Origin: SAR86 cluster bacterium
GTDB taxonomy: Bacteria; Pseudomonadota; Gammaproteobacteria; Magnimaribacterales; D2472
Assembly (NCBI GenBank): GCA_016779505.1
Contig: JADHNM010000002.1
Location: 1-48,091 of the forward strand
Reading direction: 5' to 3'
DNA: 48,091 nt
Each line of letters begins with the position of its first letter. Position 1 is the first letter of the stretch. A model generated the notes under the pieces. That model had not been told where the DNA came from. It was given only the letters and a program-made list of their open reading frames with translations, and ran no database searches. Shown here in pieces: positions 8,254 through 16,545 of the stretch. Both the position numbers and the translations under genes were made by a program.

Positions 8254-8955
8254 ATGAAAATAGGAATCCTTAACTCAGATACAGTTCAAATTGATGGAGC
8301 CATGGAATTTGGTCAATATCCTGAGATGTTTTCAAAAGTGTTTTGGGATGTGGACCCTAATATTCAGTTCAAAACATACGAAGTTCAATTTGATAACTAT
8401 CCCTCTGACATCAATGAATGCGATGCTTATTTAATCACTGGGAGTAAATCCAGCTCTTATGATGATATTGAATGGATACACAATCTTAAAAAATTTATTC
8501 AAGCCCTTCATGAAAATAAAAAGAAGTTGATAGGGGTTTGTTTTGGTCATCAGATAATTGCAGAAGCACTGGGGGGCTCTGTAAGAAAATCTCCTGATGG
8601 ATGGCACGCAGGTGTTGATTCGATATCCTTAAATAGCAATGCTCTTATATATGGAGACGAGGGTAAAAATTATAATTTAGTTTTTAGCCATCAAGACGAA
8701 GTTGAAAAACTTCCAGAAAATGCAACTTTAATCGCGGGATCAGCAAATTGTCCTATTGGTATGTTTGTAATTGACAATCATATTATATGCACCCAAGGCC
8801 ATATTGAGTTAGATAAAAAATTTGCAAGGATGATATATGATTTCAGAAAAGAGCAAATTGGAAATACTACATATCAAAATGCTTGTCACACCTTGGCTAT
8901 AAAAACCGATGAACTTGAGGTGACAAAAAATCTATTGAAATTTCTAAGAAGTTAA
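8254..8955 (+). CDS. Class I glutamine amidotransferase-like protein
   Basis: The 233-aa protein is a stand-alone GATase1 domain of the GMP-synthase-like type (COG0518). The nucleophile is Cys96 in IGVCFGHQIIAEALGG, and His183 with Glu185 in QGHIEL completes the triad. FSHQDEV is a further conserved element. No synthetase domain follows, so it is not GuaA. Such proteins hydrolyse glutamine or gamma-glutamyl compounds, and the acceptor here is unknown. An AGGA site lies 12 bases upstream of the ATG. It diverges from the symporter with 35 bp between and converges with the TauD-family gene, leaving a single base between stop codons. Confidence 0.88.
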   Translation: MKIGILNSDTVQIDGAMEFGQYPEMFSKVFWDVDPNIQFKTYEVQFDNYPSDINECDAYLITGSKSSSYDDIEWIHNLKKFIQALHENKKKLIGVCFGHQIIAEALGGSVRKSPDGWHAGVDSISLNSNALIYGDEGKNYNLVFSHQDEVEKLPENATLIAGSANCPIGMFVIDNHIICTQGHIELDKKFARMIYDFRKEQIGNTTYQNACHTLAIKTDELEVTKNLLKFLRS

Positions 8956-8956
8956 C

Positions 8957-9781
8957 CTAATAAGGTTTATCGCCATCAATTGCTACTCTTTGAAGTAGTC
9001 TGTGAGAGGGAAAGTAATCATTGATTGGTTTATGTTGAGTGCTTCGATTATCCCAAATAGCAATTGAATTTGGCTCCCATTTAAAACGGCATGTATATTC
9101 CGCTGTAATTACATGATCATACAAAAACTGTAATATTGCAGAGCTTTCTTTTGTAGGCAGTCCAATAATTTTTGTGGTAAATAATGCATTCACAAAAATC
9201 ACTTTTTGATTGCTTTCTGGATGAATCCTAATAACTGGATGTTGGACAGGGGGATTGTCTTCTACGGCTTTTGCTAAACGCTCTTTTCCACCTGGCTCAG
9301 CCAAACTTTCTTTGAAGCCATAACTGAAATCATGCTCTGCTTCTAAGTTAGAAAGAAATTTCTGCATATCTTTTGATAAGCCATTATATGCAGCGGTCAT
9401 GCTTGCCCACATGGTATCACCGCCTTTTGGTGGGCAAATTTTTGATCTTAAAACAGAGCCCAGGGGTGGGTGTTTTCGAAAAGTCATGTCTGAATGCCAC
9501 ACCTCTATTTTAGAGGGTTTTTCAGGCGTACTTTCTAAGATAGTAATTTCTGGAAATCCATCAACTGTTTCATATGCAGGATGAGTTTGAACTGGTCCGA
9601 AAGACTCAGCAAGTGCTTTGTGTTGAGCTGGGGATATATCTTGGTCTCTAAAAAAAATAACCTGATATTCTACGAGCAATCTTCTAATTTCGGCATAAAC
9701 CTCTTCAGATAGATCTTGGCATAGATCTACTCCATTCAATTCTGCCCCTAGGGCTGCTGCGATTGGCTTTACTTCAAACAT
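8957..9781 (-). CDS. TauD/TfdA-family Fe(II)/2-oxoglutarate dioxygenase
   Basis: The 274-aa protein is a non-heme iron oxygenase that couples 2-oxoglutarate decarboxylation to substrate hydroxylation. The iron triad is His96 and Asp98 in EVWHSDMTF and His250 in WDNRSTQHKPINDY. Arg261 in SHRLLQRV is the likely 2-oxoglutarate anchor. The start MFEVKPIAAALGAELNGVDL is typical of the family. True TauD cleaves taurine, but no taurine transporter or sulfonate gene lies nearby, so the substrate is open. It is the last gene of the apparent MFP-RND-cupin-dioxygenase operon, 29 bp after the cupin gene. Confidence 0.92.
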   Translation of the reverse strand: MFEVKPIAAALGAELNGVDLCQDLSEEVYAEIRRLLVEYQVIFFRDQDISPAQHKALAESFGPVQTHPAYETVDGFPEITILESTPEKPSKIEVWHSDMTFRKHPPLGSVLRSKICPPKGGDTMWASMTAAYNGLSKDMQKFLSNLEAEHDFSYGFKESLAEPGGKERLAKAVEDNPPVQHPVIRIHPESNQKVIFVNALFTTKIIGLPTKESSAILQFLYDHVITAEYTCRFKWEPNSIAIWDNRSTQHKPINDYFPSHRLLQRVAIDGDKPY

Positions 9782-9810
9782 AGATAATTAAAAATTTACG
9801 TCTTTTCAGT

Positions 9811-10335
9811 TTAATCCTTTAACTCACTATCAATCAAGACTGCTATTAGTAATGCCGGCTCATCCCCATGATTAACCCAAGCGTGATTAGTGCCTCTTTG
9901 CACAACAGTATCAAATGGCTCAAGCCTTACTTCTTCCTCATCAAGCAACAGGCTAACATCGCCTTTTAATAAGATAATGTAATCTATCGTATCTGTTTTA
10001 TGCATTGCAGGATGTTTTGAAGTGTCAATCCTGTGATGAGCTGCGCCTATTCGATCAAAGGCCTGAGCTGCGAGATCTTGCAACACATCCCAAGGAACAC
10101 CTTCAGGAGTTGGATTAATCTGAAAATATCTAAATTTAGTTCCATTGGCAGGAGGCGATAAAATTATTTCTGAGTCCGCCCTATCTTGATTATCGGTAGT
10201 ATCAATTGGCATGCCATCAGTATTCCAAATTTCAAATAGGCCTCCAACATCCTCACCTATTGAGCGTGCAGGCGGACCATCAATTGTAATAACAGATTTA
10301 CCAGATTCATTATGACCAGTAACTATTCTTCTCAT
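9811..10335 (-). CDS. Cupin-domain protein
   Basis: The 174-aa soluble protein carries a single cupin beta-barrel in its C-terminal half. Motif 1 is around HKTDTIDYIILLKGDVSLLL (about residues 112-131) and motif 2 around VVQRGTNHAWVNHGDEPALL (about 148-167), with His residues that could bind metal. The N-terminal half starts MRRIVTGHNESGKSVITIDG and is a region I associate with uncharacterised cupin proteins. Function is unknown. It could be a dioxygenase, an isomerase or a ligand sensor. An AAGGAA ribosome site precedes the ATG. It lies 30 bp downstream of the RND pump and directly upstream of a TauD-like oxygenase. Confidence 0.85.
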   Translation of the reverse strand: MRRIVTGHNESGKSVITIDGPPARSIGEDVGGLFEIWNTDGMPIDTTDNQDRADSEIILSPPANGTKFRYFQINPTPEGVPWDVLQDLAAQAFDRIGAAHHRIDTSKHPAMHKTDTIDYIILLKGDVSLLLDEEEVRLEPFDTVVQRGTNHAWVNHGDEPALLIAVLIDSELKD

Positions 10336-10365
10336 ATTAATTCCTTTTTATAAATTGCTATCAAT

Positions 10366-13300
10366 TTATAGCTTTTTTGAAATCGCGTAGCAAGCTGGAA
10401 TATAAAACAAAGCAATGATTGCAGACCCGATGACGCCTCCAGCCATTGCCCAAGCCAAAGGCTGAAAGAATATACTAGTTATTAATAATGGTAAGAATCC
10501 ACCAATGGTTGTTGCTGATGTGGTAATAACATGACGAGTTGATCTAATAATTACTTCAACAAGATCTTCTTTAGTAATTGGTGAATTAGCATTTGCCTCT
10601 TTAATATGAGACAAAACAACAATAGAATCATTGATAGAAAGGCCCGCTAATCCAATCGCACCTACCAAACCAATAAACCCAAAATTGGCTTGACCTAATG
10701 TTAGGCCTAAAAATGCTAACCCTGTGCACCAAATGGCAACGCTTAAAATTAATCCAGCCTGCCTAAATGAATTTAATGCCGCAACCAATGCGATGATTAT
10801 TAAGATAAAGAATAAAATAGCTGATGAGAAAATATTAGACTGAGATTGCCCTCTTGCCTCAGCTTCTCCCCCTACCTCAAAAATATATCCAGGCGGAAGC
10901 TCAGCTTTAAAGGTTTCAAGCTTATCTGCCAAATATTTTTCAGTTTGGGACGGAAGTAAACCAGGCCAAATCCAACCTGAAACTTGATTTTGTCTCTTGC
11001 CAGCATCACGAGAAACAAAATTAGCCTGGTTGGTTACATTAAAATCTCCATAATTTGAAGAATAATCAAAACCTTCTTCAGAAGGTACAGATAAAAATTG
11101 AGTTGATTGTATAGAATCATTTGACGATCCTCGTATTTTAATTGATAGTTCTTTATTTCCATCAAGCATGGTGCCAACAACTACGCCTTCACTTGCAATT
11201 GCTAGCTCGTTTATAAAGAAATCTCCAGAAATTGAGCCTAGTGCAAGATCGGATTCATTAAAGGTAAACTCCAAGTTTGTTGCTCCACCAGCAAGCTCAC
11301 TTTTGGTTAAGAAAACTCCTGGAGCATCTCTTATAATTAGCTCTAATTTTTTTCCTAAAGCTCTTAAGATTGATAAATCAGGCCCATCAATGCTGAACTC
11401 CACTGCTGCATCTACAGGGGGACCTGAATCAAATTTATCTACAATAATCTTTAGATCAGGATTTTCGTTTACGAGTCGTTTTGCAAGCTTCGGTAGAACC
11501 GTGGTCATTTCTTTATATGAGGTACTTATATAAACGCCTTGCGCTAAATTATTGCTGCCCAAGGCTGAATCACCACCAACAACATTGTAGAGAATTCTTG
11601 GCAATCTTCTACCAATAAACCAAAAATCATCTTCCACAATACCACTTTTAGCAATTGAATCTCGTAACTTCAATACTGCTTTTTCAGAACTTTCTACATT
11701 TGAATTTTGTGGAAGTTCCACCAGTACTTTAAACATATTCCTATCAAGCTCAGGAAAGAAGTCTGCTTTTAAAAATGGGAAAGAGACAAAGCCTACTGCA
11801 GGTAAAATCATTGCAATCATTATTCCTCTTTTAGGAACATCAAATGACCAAGTCAGAACAGCCCTATATCTTCGAAGAAGTTTTTCATTTGAATAGCCAT
11901 TGCCGCCAAAAATTTCTTTTTCAAAAAATTTTATTTGATCTAAATAGTTTAAGAGGACTGGTACAACATAAAGCGCGAGGAAAAGCGAGGAAGTAATTGA
12001 AAGAATTACTGTTTTTGCCATGCCTCCTACAAACTCTGCGCTGGGGCCTTGGCCTGCGGCAATAGGGAAAAAAGATAATGCTGTTGTTGCAGTTGCTGCT
12101 GCAAGAGGTATCCATAAATGTTGGAATGTTTCAAATGAAGCTTGCTCTCTAGAATGGCCTAATTTACGTCTATATTTAAAATCCTCAACTACAATAATGG
12201 CATTGTCGATTAGCAACCCAAGAGCAATAATAATTCCAGTCATTGAAGTTTGGTGCAATGGCAATCCAAGCAATGTGCAGCCAAATAACACTAAAAAAAT
12301 AGTTAAAGGGATAACCGAACCAACAATGAGGGCTGATTTAAAACCTAGAAGAAAATAACTAATCCCAATAACAATCAAGATCGCAAATAAAATACTTGTA
12401 TATAAGGTGTTGAATTTTTCATTAAAATAATGGGATTCGTCATAAATTTTTTCAAGAGAAATTTCTGCTGGCAATTGATTTCTGAATTCATCAACTATTT
12501 TTTCGATATCTTCTACATAAAGGTCTACTCTTTGTGAGAAAGCGCCACTAATATTTACCAACACAGATCTTTTGCCATTGAAAAGAGATAGCTCTTCAGG
12601 TGGATCTCTTGGATTTTTTGACAATGTGGCAATATCACCTAAACGAATAATCTCATAGTCATTAAAAACTTTGATTGGTAAGTTAGCTACTTGTGAAACG
12701 TTGGTTAAATTATCTTTTGATTTCACAAGAAGTTCTTTGCCATTCTGTGAAATTTGCCCAATTGGTTTTTTTGTATCAAGCCCAGATAATACCCTTACGA
12801 CTTCTTGAAAAGATAAGCCAAGAGCAGACAATTTAGCATTATCTATCTCAACCAAAACCTCTTCATCAGCAGCTCCATAAGTATGACTTCTATCTGACCC
12901 ACCTATATATGCTAGGGTCTGCCGAAGATCCTCTGCTATACGTGACAATAAAATTAATGGAGTGTCCCCATCTCCTTTCCAGGTTAAAGAATAAAGAAGA
13001 GTGATTGGAGGACCGCTACTTCTAATTAATTGGGGTTTAACATCAGGCGGTAATGAAAATGATGCCTGATCCATTTTATCTTGGACTTCAGACCATACTT
13101 GCTCTATTTGAGAAGGTGGAACTTCATCTTTAATTTCTAATACAGTGGTTGAAAATCCCTGAGAGGCAAATGAGATAATTTCATCAAGCTCATATACCTC
13201 TCTTAGCTTGGTCTCTAGGGGCTCTAAAATTTGTGTTTCGATCCGTGTTGGCGATGCTCCAGGATATATGCTTTGCACTGATGACCATCGTTGGGCAAGC

Positions 13301-13416
13301 TCTGGATTTTCTTGTCTTGGAAGAGTGCTTAGCGAAAAAAGGCCCGCTAAAAAAATAAAAGTTAGGAGTAAACTGAAAACTCTCGGTCGATCAAAGAAAA
13401 TTTTTAACAAGAGCAT
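10366..13416 (-). CDS. RND-family efflux transporter, inner-membrane pump subunit
   Basis: The 1016-aa AcrB-type trimeric proton antiporter has an N-terminal helix, two large periplasmic loops (about residues 35-330 and 560-850) and two blocks of membrane helices. Family motifs are YPGASPTRIETQILEPLE near residue 51 and GLLIDNAIIVVED near 400. Asp404 matches AcrB Asp407, but the next residue is Asn405 in place of Asp408. The AcrB Lys940 position reads Asn929 in GLSINDSIVV. This variant relay is visible in the sequence, and the pump belongs to a subfamily other than AcrB/MexB. The gene starts 3 bp after the membrane fusion protein gene. No TolC-like gene is nearby, so an outer-membrane partner must come from elsewhere. 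Confidence 0.94.
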   Translation of the reverse strand: MLLLKIFFDRPRVFSLLLTFIFLAGLFSLSTLPRQENPELAQRWSSVQSIYPGASPTRIETQILEPLETKLREVYELDEIISFASQGFSTTVLEIKDEVPPSQIEQVWSEVQDKMDQASFSLPPDVKPQLIRSSGPPITLLYSLTWKGDGDTPLILLSRIAEDLRQTLAYIGGSDRSHTYGAADEEVLVEIDNAKLSALGLSFQEVVRVLSGLDTKKPIGQISQNGKELLVKSKDNLTNVSQVANLPIKVFNDYEIIRLGDIATLSKNPRDPPEELSLFNGKRSVLVNISGAFSQRVDLYVEDIEKIVDEFRNQLPAEISLEKIYDESHYFNEKFNTLYTSILFAILIVIGISYFLLGFKSALIVGSVIPLTIFLVLFGCTLLGLPLHQTSMTGIIIALGLLIDNAIIVVEDFKYRRKLGHSREQASFETFQHLWIPLAAATATTALSFFPIAAGQGPSAEFVGGMAKTVILSITSSLFLALYVVPVLLNYLDQIKFFEKEIFGGNGYSNEKLLRRYRAVLTWSFDVPKRGIMIAMILPAVGFVSFPFLKADFFPELDRNMFKVLVELPQNSNVESSEKAVLKLRDSIAKSGIVEDDFWFIGRRLPRILYNVVGGDSALGSNNLAQGVYISTSYKEMTTVLPKLAKRLVNENPDLKIIVDKFDSGPPVDAAVEFSIDGPDLSILRALGKKLELIIRDAPGVFLTKSELAGGATNLEFTFNESDLALGSISGDFFINELAIASEGVVVGTMLDGNKELSIKIRGSSNDSIQSTQFLSVPSEEGFDYSSNYGDFNVTNQANFVSRDAGKRQNQVSGWIWPGLLPSQTEKYLADKLETFKAELPPGYIFEVGGEAEARGQSQSNIFSSAILFFILIIIALVAALNSFRQAGLILSVAIWCTGLAFLGLTLGQANFGFIGLVGAIGLAGLSINDSIVVLSHIKEANANSPITKEDLVEVIIRSTRHVITTSATTIGGFLPLLITSIFFQPLAWAMAGGVIGSAIIALFYIPACYAISKKL

Positions 13417-13419
13417 GGT

Positions 13420-14412
13420 TTAGTTGGCTTTTAATATTTCATTTTCAATCACCTTCTCAGCTCCGCCTGCTACGACCATATCTCCAGTTGAAATTGTTCC
13501 TGAGATATAAGCGTTATCTCCTTCAACATAAATTAATTCAACAATTTCTTTAGCGACTTTAAATTGATCATTGTTATCTTTCGAAACTGTATATAAATTC
13601 CAAAGACCCTGTGTACCCTGAGAGAGTGATTTCAATGGAACCCAGGCTCCTGTTGCTGATTTTTGTTGATTGAGCTGAAGATAGGAAATAGATCCGGGGC
13701 TAATAAAAGTACTAAATTCAAATATACATAATCTATTATCTGAACCTTGATTACTCATTTTTGTAAATCGTTTTAATTTTGCAGAAAAAATTTTCCCATC
13801 AATTAAAAAATTATAAAATTCACCCTCTTTCAAGCCCTCAATAACAGTGCTTGGTACTGAAACATGCGCCTCCACAACTGAGGAATCAATAATTTCTAAA
13901 ATTGGTGCTCCAGGACTAATTACTGTTCCAGAATCAAGAAATCTATTTTGAATATATCCATCAAATGGAGCGCGGATAAAAGTCTGCTCTAATTTAACTG
14001 AGTATAAATCTACCTGTGCTTTTGCAATGAGAAATTCTGAGTTAGCTCGATCTAATTCTTGATTAGAGATAAAGCCCTTAGATTTCAAGTCTTTAAACCT
14101 TTTTAAGGCTTGTTCTGCAAGATCAAATCTTGCTTGAGCTTGATTTAAATTAGCTTGCATTTCTGCAGGATCTAGAGCGGCTAATATTTCGTTTTTTTTC
14201 ACAGCATCACCGATATCAATTTTTACATCTGCAATCTTTCCGGGAACTTCAAAAGCTAGCTTAGAATAATTTAATGGAAGTATTTTTCCAGGAAAACGCT
14301 GAATAGTATTGTATGAATCTTGGATCTCGATGGTCGTAATTTCTAATGACGTATTGGATGACAAATCAACGGCTAATAGGAAGAAAAATGAAAAGTGCAA
14401 AAATTTATTCAT
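13420..14412 (-). CDS. RND efflux membrane fusion (periplasmic adaptor) protein
   Basis: The 330-aa HlyD/AcrA-type adaptor joins the RND pump to an outer-membrane channel. It has an N-terminal export signal or membrane anchor (residues 1-18, no lipobox cysteine) and a barrel-sandwich (lipoyl-like) half at VPGKIADVKIDIGDAVKKNE. A coiled-coil hairpin spans roughly residues 85-140 (ANLNQAQARFDLAEQALKRF), and the second lipoyl half is IRAPFDGYIQNRFLDSG. A beta-barrel and membrane-proximal domain follow. It is first in the operon and divergent from the tetR gene. Confidence 0.93.
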   Translation of the reverse strand: MNKFLHFSFFFLLAVDLSSNTSLEITTIEIQDSYNTIQRFPGKILPLNYSKLAFEVPGKIADVKIDIGDAVKKNEILAALDPAEMQANLNQAQARFDLAEQALKRFKDLKSKGFISNQELDRANSEFLIAKAQVDLYSVKLEQTFIRAPFDGYIQNRFLDSGTVISPGAPILEIIDSSVVEAHVSVPSTVIEGLKEGEFYNFLIDGKIFSAKLKRFTKMSNQGSDNRLCIFEFSTFISPGSISYLQLNQQKSATGAWVPLKSLSQGTQGLWNLYTVSKDNNDQFKVAKEIVELIYVEGDNAYISGTISTGDMVVAGGAEKVIENEILKAN

Positions 14413-14436
14413 AAAAATTTATATGATATGCTAATA

Positions 14437-14455
14437 ATGTTAACAGCGTAAACAT
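14437..14455. promoter_or_regulatory. Candidate TetR operator between the regulator and pump genes
   Basis: This 19-bp imperfect palindrome, ATGTTAACAGCGTAAACAT, has seven of nine arm pairs complementary. It lies in the 84-bp divergent region. It overlaps a possible plus-strand -35 (TTAACA, 14440-14445) and a possible minus-strand -35 (TTTACG) upstream of TATCAT, so a bound dimer could repress both directions. Local TetR autoregulation with control of a divergent RND operon is a common arrangement. The assignment is inferred from position and symmetry. Confidence 0.5.
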
Positions 14456-14496
14456 AGTATATATTTAATGTATTCACTGTCAACATTGGAAAAACA

Positions 14497-15093
14497 ATGA
14501 AATATCATCATGGCAATTTAAAAGAGGAGCTAATCTCTAGCGCTTGCATCATATGTGAGGCTAATGGTCATGATCATATGAGCTTAAGATCTATTGCTAA
14601 AGAAGCAAATGTATCCCAAACGGCTCCCTATAGGCACTTTGAAACCAAAGAAAGTCTACTTGCAGAAGTCTCAAAAAGAGGCTTTGAGGAGTTAACAGAT
14701 AGAATGAAATTGGCAATTAGTAAAGGCAATATTAAATCTGCAAATGATAAGTTCCTTGAAATGGGGCTTGCCTATCTCGAATTTGGATTGGAAAAAAGAA
14801 AGACCTATGATCTTATGCATAGCCCCATCATTGATAAAGTCCAATTTCCCGAACTGCTCAATGCTGCTCAAGGAGCATTTGATGAGCTGGTACAAATTTT
14901 AAAAGAATTATATCCAGGAATATCTGAAGATGCCCTTGGTAAAAAATGTATAAAATTCTGGGCAATGATGCATGGCTTGGTTGGTTTGTTAGATATGAAA
15001 ATTGATCCAGATGTAGGGTCAAATGCGGGTGATGCTATGTCAATTGTGAAAGAAGATTTTAGATCTTTTCTTGTTGAATCCCTAGAATTCTAA
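14497..15093 (+). CDS. TetR-family transcriptional regulator with WHG-type ligand domain
   Basis: The 198-aa repressor has an N-terminal TetR helix-turn-helix at SLRSIAKEANVSQTAPYRHF (residues 29-48). The opening MKYHHGNLKEELI and the C-terminal FWAMMHGLVGLL are hallmarks of the WHG (TetR_C_33-like) subgroup. It probably senses a small hydrophobic compound and controls the divergent MFP-RND-cupin-dioxygenase operon and itself. Its stop codon overlaps the stop of the convergent DUF4399 gene by 4 bases. Confidence 0.92.
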   Translation: MKYHHGNLKEELISSACIICEANGHDHMSLRSIAKEANVSQTAPYRHFETKESLLAEVSKRGFEELTDRMKLAISKGNIKSANDKFLEMGLAYLEFGLEKRKTYDLMHSPIIDKVQFPELLNAAQGAFDELVQILKELYPGISEDALGKKCIKFWAMMHGLVGLLDMKIDPDVGSNAGDAMSIVKEDFRSFLVESLEF

Positions 15094-15494
15094 TCTACTT
15101 GGACAGTTATTCGCTTTGAAAAGATTGGAGGGTTGTGCGGAATGTGACGAAAGTCACCCAACAGCAATTGAAGTGTATGAGTACCTTTAGTTAATTCGAT
15201 CTCTACCTCAGTCTGACCTTTACCAAAATGTACATAATTCTTATCAGCTGGTATTGGTAGACTGAGTGATGGCAAATCAGCATCGATGATTAAATGATGA
15301 TGTCCGGTATTCATCATTTGTATTCCAGCTGGAGCAACACCAAAATTTTCTAACCCAAATCGAACGGTAACTGTTCTTGAGACAGATTCTCCATCATGTG
15401 GGGAAATAAAATACACAGAAGCATTAGCATCACCAGGTGATAGCTCTATGGCGTCAATTGAAAATGAAAGAAAAATAATAAATAAATATCTCAT
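15090..15494 (-). CDS. Periplasmic DUF4399 protein
   Basis: The 134-aa secreted protein has a short signal peptide (about residues 1-15, MRYLFIIFLSFSIDA). The body matches the DUF4399 pattern: SVYFISPHDGESVS, GHHHLIIDADLP, YVHFGKGQTEVEIEL and HTLQLLLGDFRHIPHNPP. Its many histidines (HHH, HF, FRHIPH) could bind metal, but the family function is not established. Its ATG directly follows the stop of the flavin-reductase-like gene with no spacer, so the two are probably translated together. Confidence 0.85.
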   Translation of the reverse strand: MRYLFIIFLSFSIDAIELSPGDANASVYFISPHDGESVSRTVTVRFGLENFGVAPAGIQMMNTGHHHLIIDADLPSLSLPIPADKNYVHFGKGQTEVEIELTKGTHTLQLLLGDFRHIPHNPPIFSKRITVQVD

Positions 15495-15959
15495 CTAATC
15501 TAGGTATCCTCCGTCTGCATACATTAGGGTGTTAAAAGTCTCTGCACTCTGTGAGTGTATAACACTTCCAATAACAATTTTATGAGTATGATAGGAAACA
15601 GTTTCATCAACTTTACAAAATATATTTGCTTGCGAGTCTTTAATGAATGGAATATCGCTCGTGTCCCAAAAATTGTTTTGAAATCTTGTTGATTCTAGTT
15701 CTTTTGAGCTGCAGATATTGGAAATTTCTTGCTGAGTTTTTTGAAGAATATTAATGCATAAATTCTCTCCCTTCATGAGGACATCATGAATGGTGGCACT
15801 ATTGTTAACACAAACTAGAATAGAGGGCGGATCCATTGTTAAAGAGGTAACTGAAGATGCCGTCATTGCAAATAGATTGCCAGATGAGTCTTTTGCCGAT
15901 ATTACACTCACGGACGAAGCCAAAAATCTCATAGCAATTAAAAATTGTTCTTTAGGCAT
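15495..15959 (-). CDS. Flavin reductase-like / flavoprotein oxygenase domain protein
   Basis: The 154-aa protein belongs to the FMN-binding split-barrel flavin reductase family (PF01613 type). It shows FLASSVSVISAKDSSGNLFAMTASSVTSLTMDPPSILVCVN, the typical flavin-binding first half, then GENLCINIL and a C-terminal VIGSVIHS strand. Members often supply reduced FMN to a partner monooxygenase, but no two-component oxygenase partner lies nearby. It is transcribed away from rsmD with 37 bp between start codons and abuts the DUF4399 gene. Specificity for FMN, FAD or heme cannot be told. Confidence 0.85.
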   Translation of the reverse strand: MPKEQFLIAMRFLASSVSVISAKDSSGNLFAMTASSVTSLTMDPPSILVCVNNSATIHDVLMKGENLCINILQKTQQEISNICSSKELESTRFQNNFWDTSDIPFIKDSQANIFCKVDETVSYHTHKIVIGSVIHSQSAETFNTLMYADGGYLD

Positions 15960-15971
15960 AGGCGTTATAAT
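15945..15971 (+). promoter_or_regulatory. Candidate promoter of rsmD-hemC-hemD
   Basis: TTGTTC (15945-15950) and a perfect TATAAT (15966-15971) are separated by 15 bp and lie across the 5' end of the opposite-strand flavin-reductase gene. The short spacer lowers confidence. The position 26 bases before the rsmD start is suitable. Confidence 0.4.
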
Positions 15972-15996
15972 TTATACTCTGTAAAAATTTTAAAAA

Positions 15997-16545
15997 TTGA
16001 ACACGTCAAGCATAAGAATAATTGGAGGTAGAAACAAGAGCTATCGAATAGTTTTTAAAGCTACCCCCGCTCTCAGACCAACCACTGATCGAGCTAAAGA
16101 AACATTATTTAGTTGGTTACAATTTGAATTAAAAGATATGTCTTGTCTTGATTTATTTGCAGGCACTGGCGGTCTAGGTTTAGAGGCATTATCAAGAGGC
16201 GCTCAACATGTCACGTTTGTTGAAAAAAATAAAAGTTTGTACAAAAATATTTTAAAAAATGTTAGTCATCTAGGGTATGAAAATAATGTCCAAGCTATGT
16301 GCAGTGATTCTTTTAAATGGCTAAAAACAAATAAAAGAAAATTTGATTACATCTTTTTAGATCCTCCATTTAATCAGTTTGACTATAAAAGCTTGCTTAG
16401 AGCAGTCCATAGAAGCAATATTATCAATGAGGGGGGCAAGATTTTTCTTGAAACCAGCAAACATGCTGAGCTTGAATTAAGTCATGCTCAAGATATCCTG
16501 AAAGATAAAATAATAGGAGATGTGAGGCTTATAATTTTGCAATGA
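15997..16545 (+). CDS. rsmD: 16S rRNA (guanine966-N2)-methyltransferase
   Basis: This SAM-dependent enzyme methylates G966 of 16S rRNA on the assembled 30S subunit. The 182-aa protein starts with a TTG codon, because no ATG lies before the conserved IRIIGGRNKSYRIVF and LRPTTDRAKETLFSWL segments. The SAM-binding motif is LDLFAGTGGLGLEALSRGA, and the catalytic DPPF is in YIFLDPPFNQF. Its stop overlaps the hemC start by 4 bases (ATGA). Confidence 0.93.
   Translation: MNTSSIRIIGGRNKSYRIVFKATPALRPTTDRAKETLFSWLQFELKDMSCLDLFAGTGGLGLEALSRGAQHVTFVEKNKSLYKNILKNVSHLGYENNVQAMCSDSFKWLKTNKRKFDYIFLDPPFNQFDYKSLLRAVHRSNIINEGGKIFLETSKHAELELSHAQDILKDKIIGDVRLIILQ

Noticed and set aside
8254..8955. GMP synthase (guaA)
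   Set aside because: Only the glutaminase domain is present. There is no ATP-pyrophosphatase domain downstream.
10357..10372. Hairpin GCTAT/ATAGC at the RND pump stop codon as a terminator of the pump operon
   Set aside because: The stem is 5 bp and AT-rich. The clear T-run lies on the plus-strand side, not downstream in the minus-strand transcript, so evidence for termination before the cupin gene is too weak.
11168..11533. 121-codon open frame on the plus strand
   Set aside because: It lies wholly inside the RND pump gene on the other strand, has low-complexity Ser/Ala/Pro content and no family resemblance.
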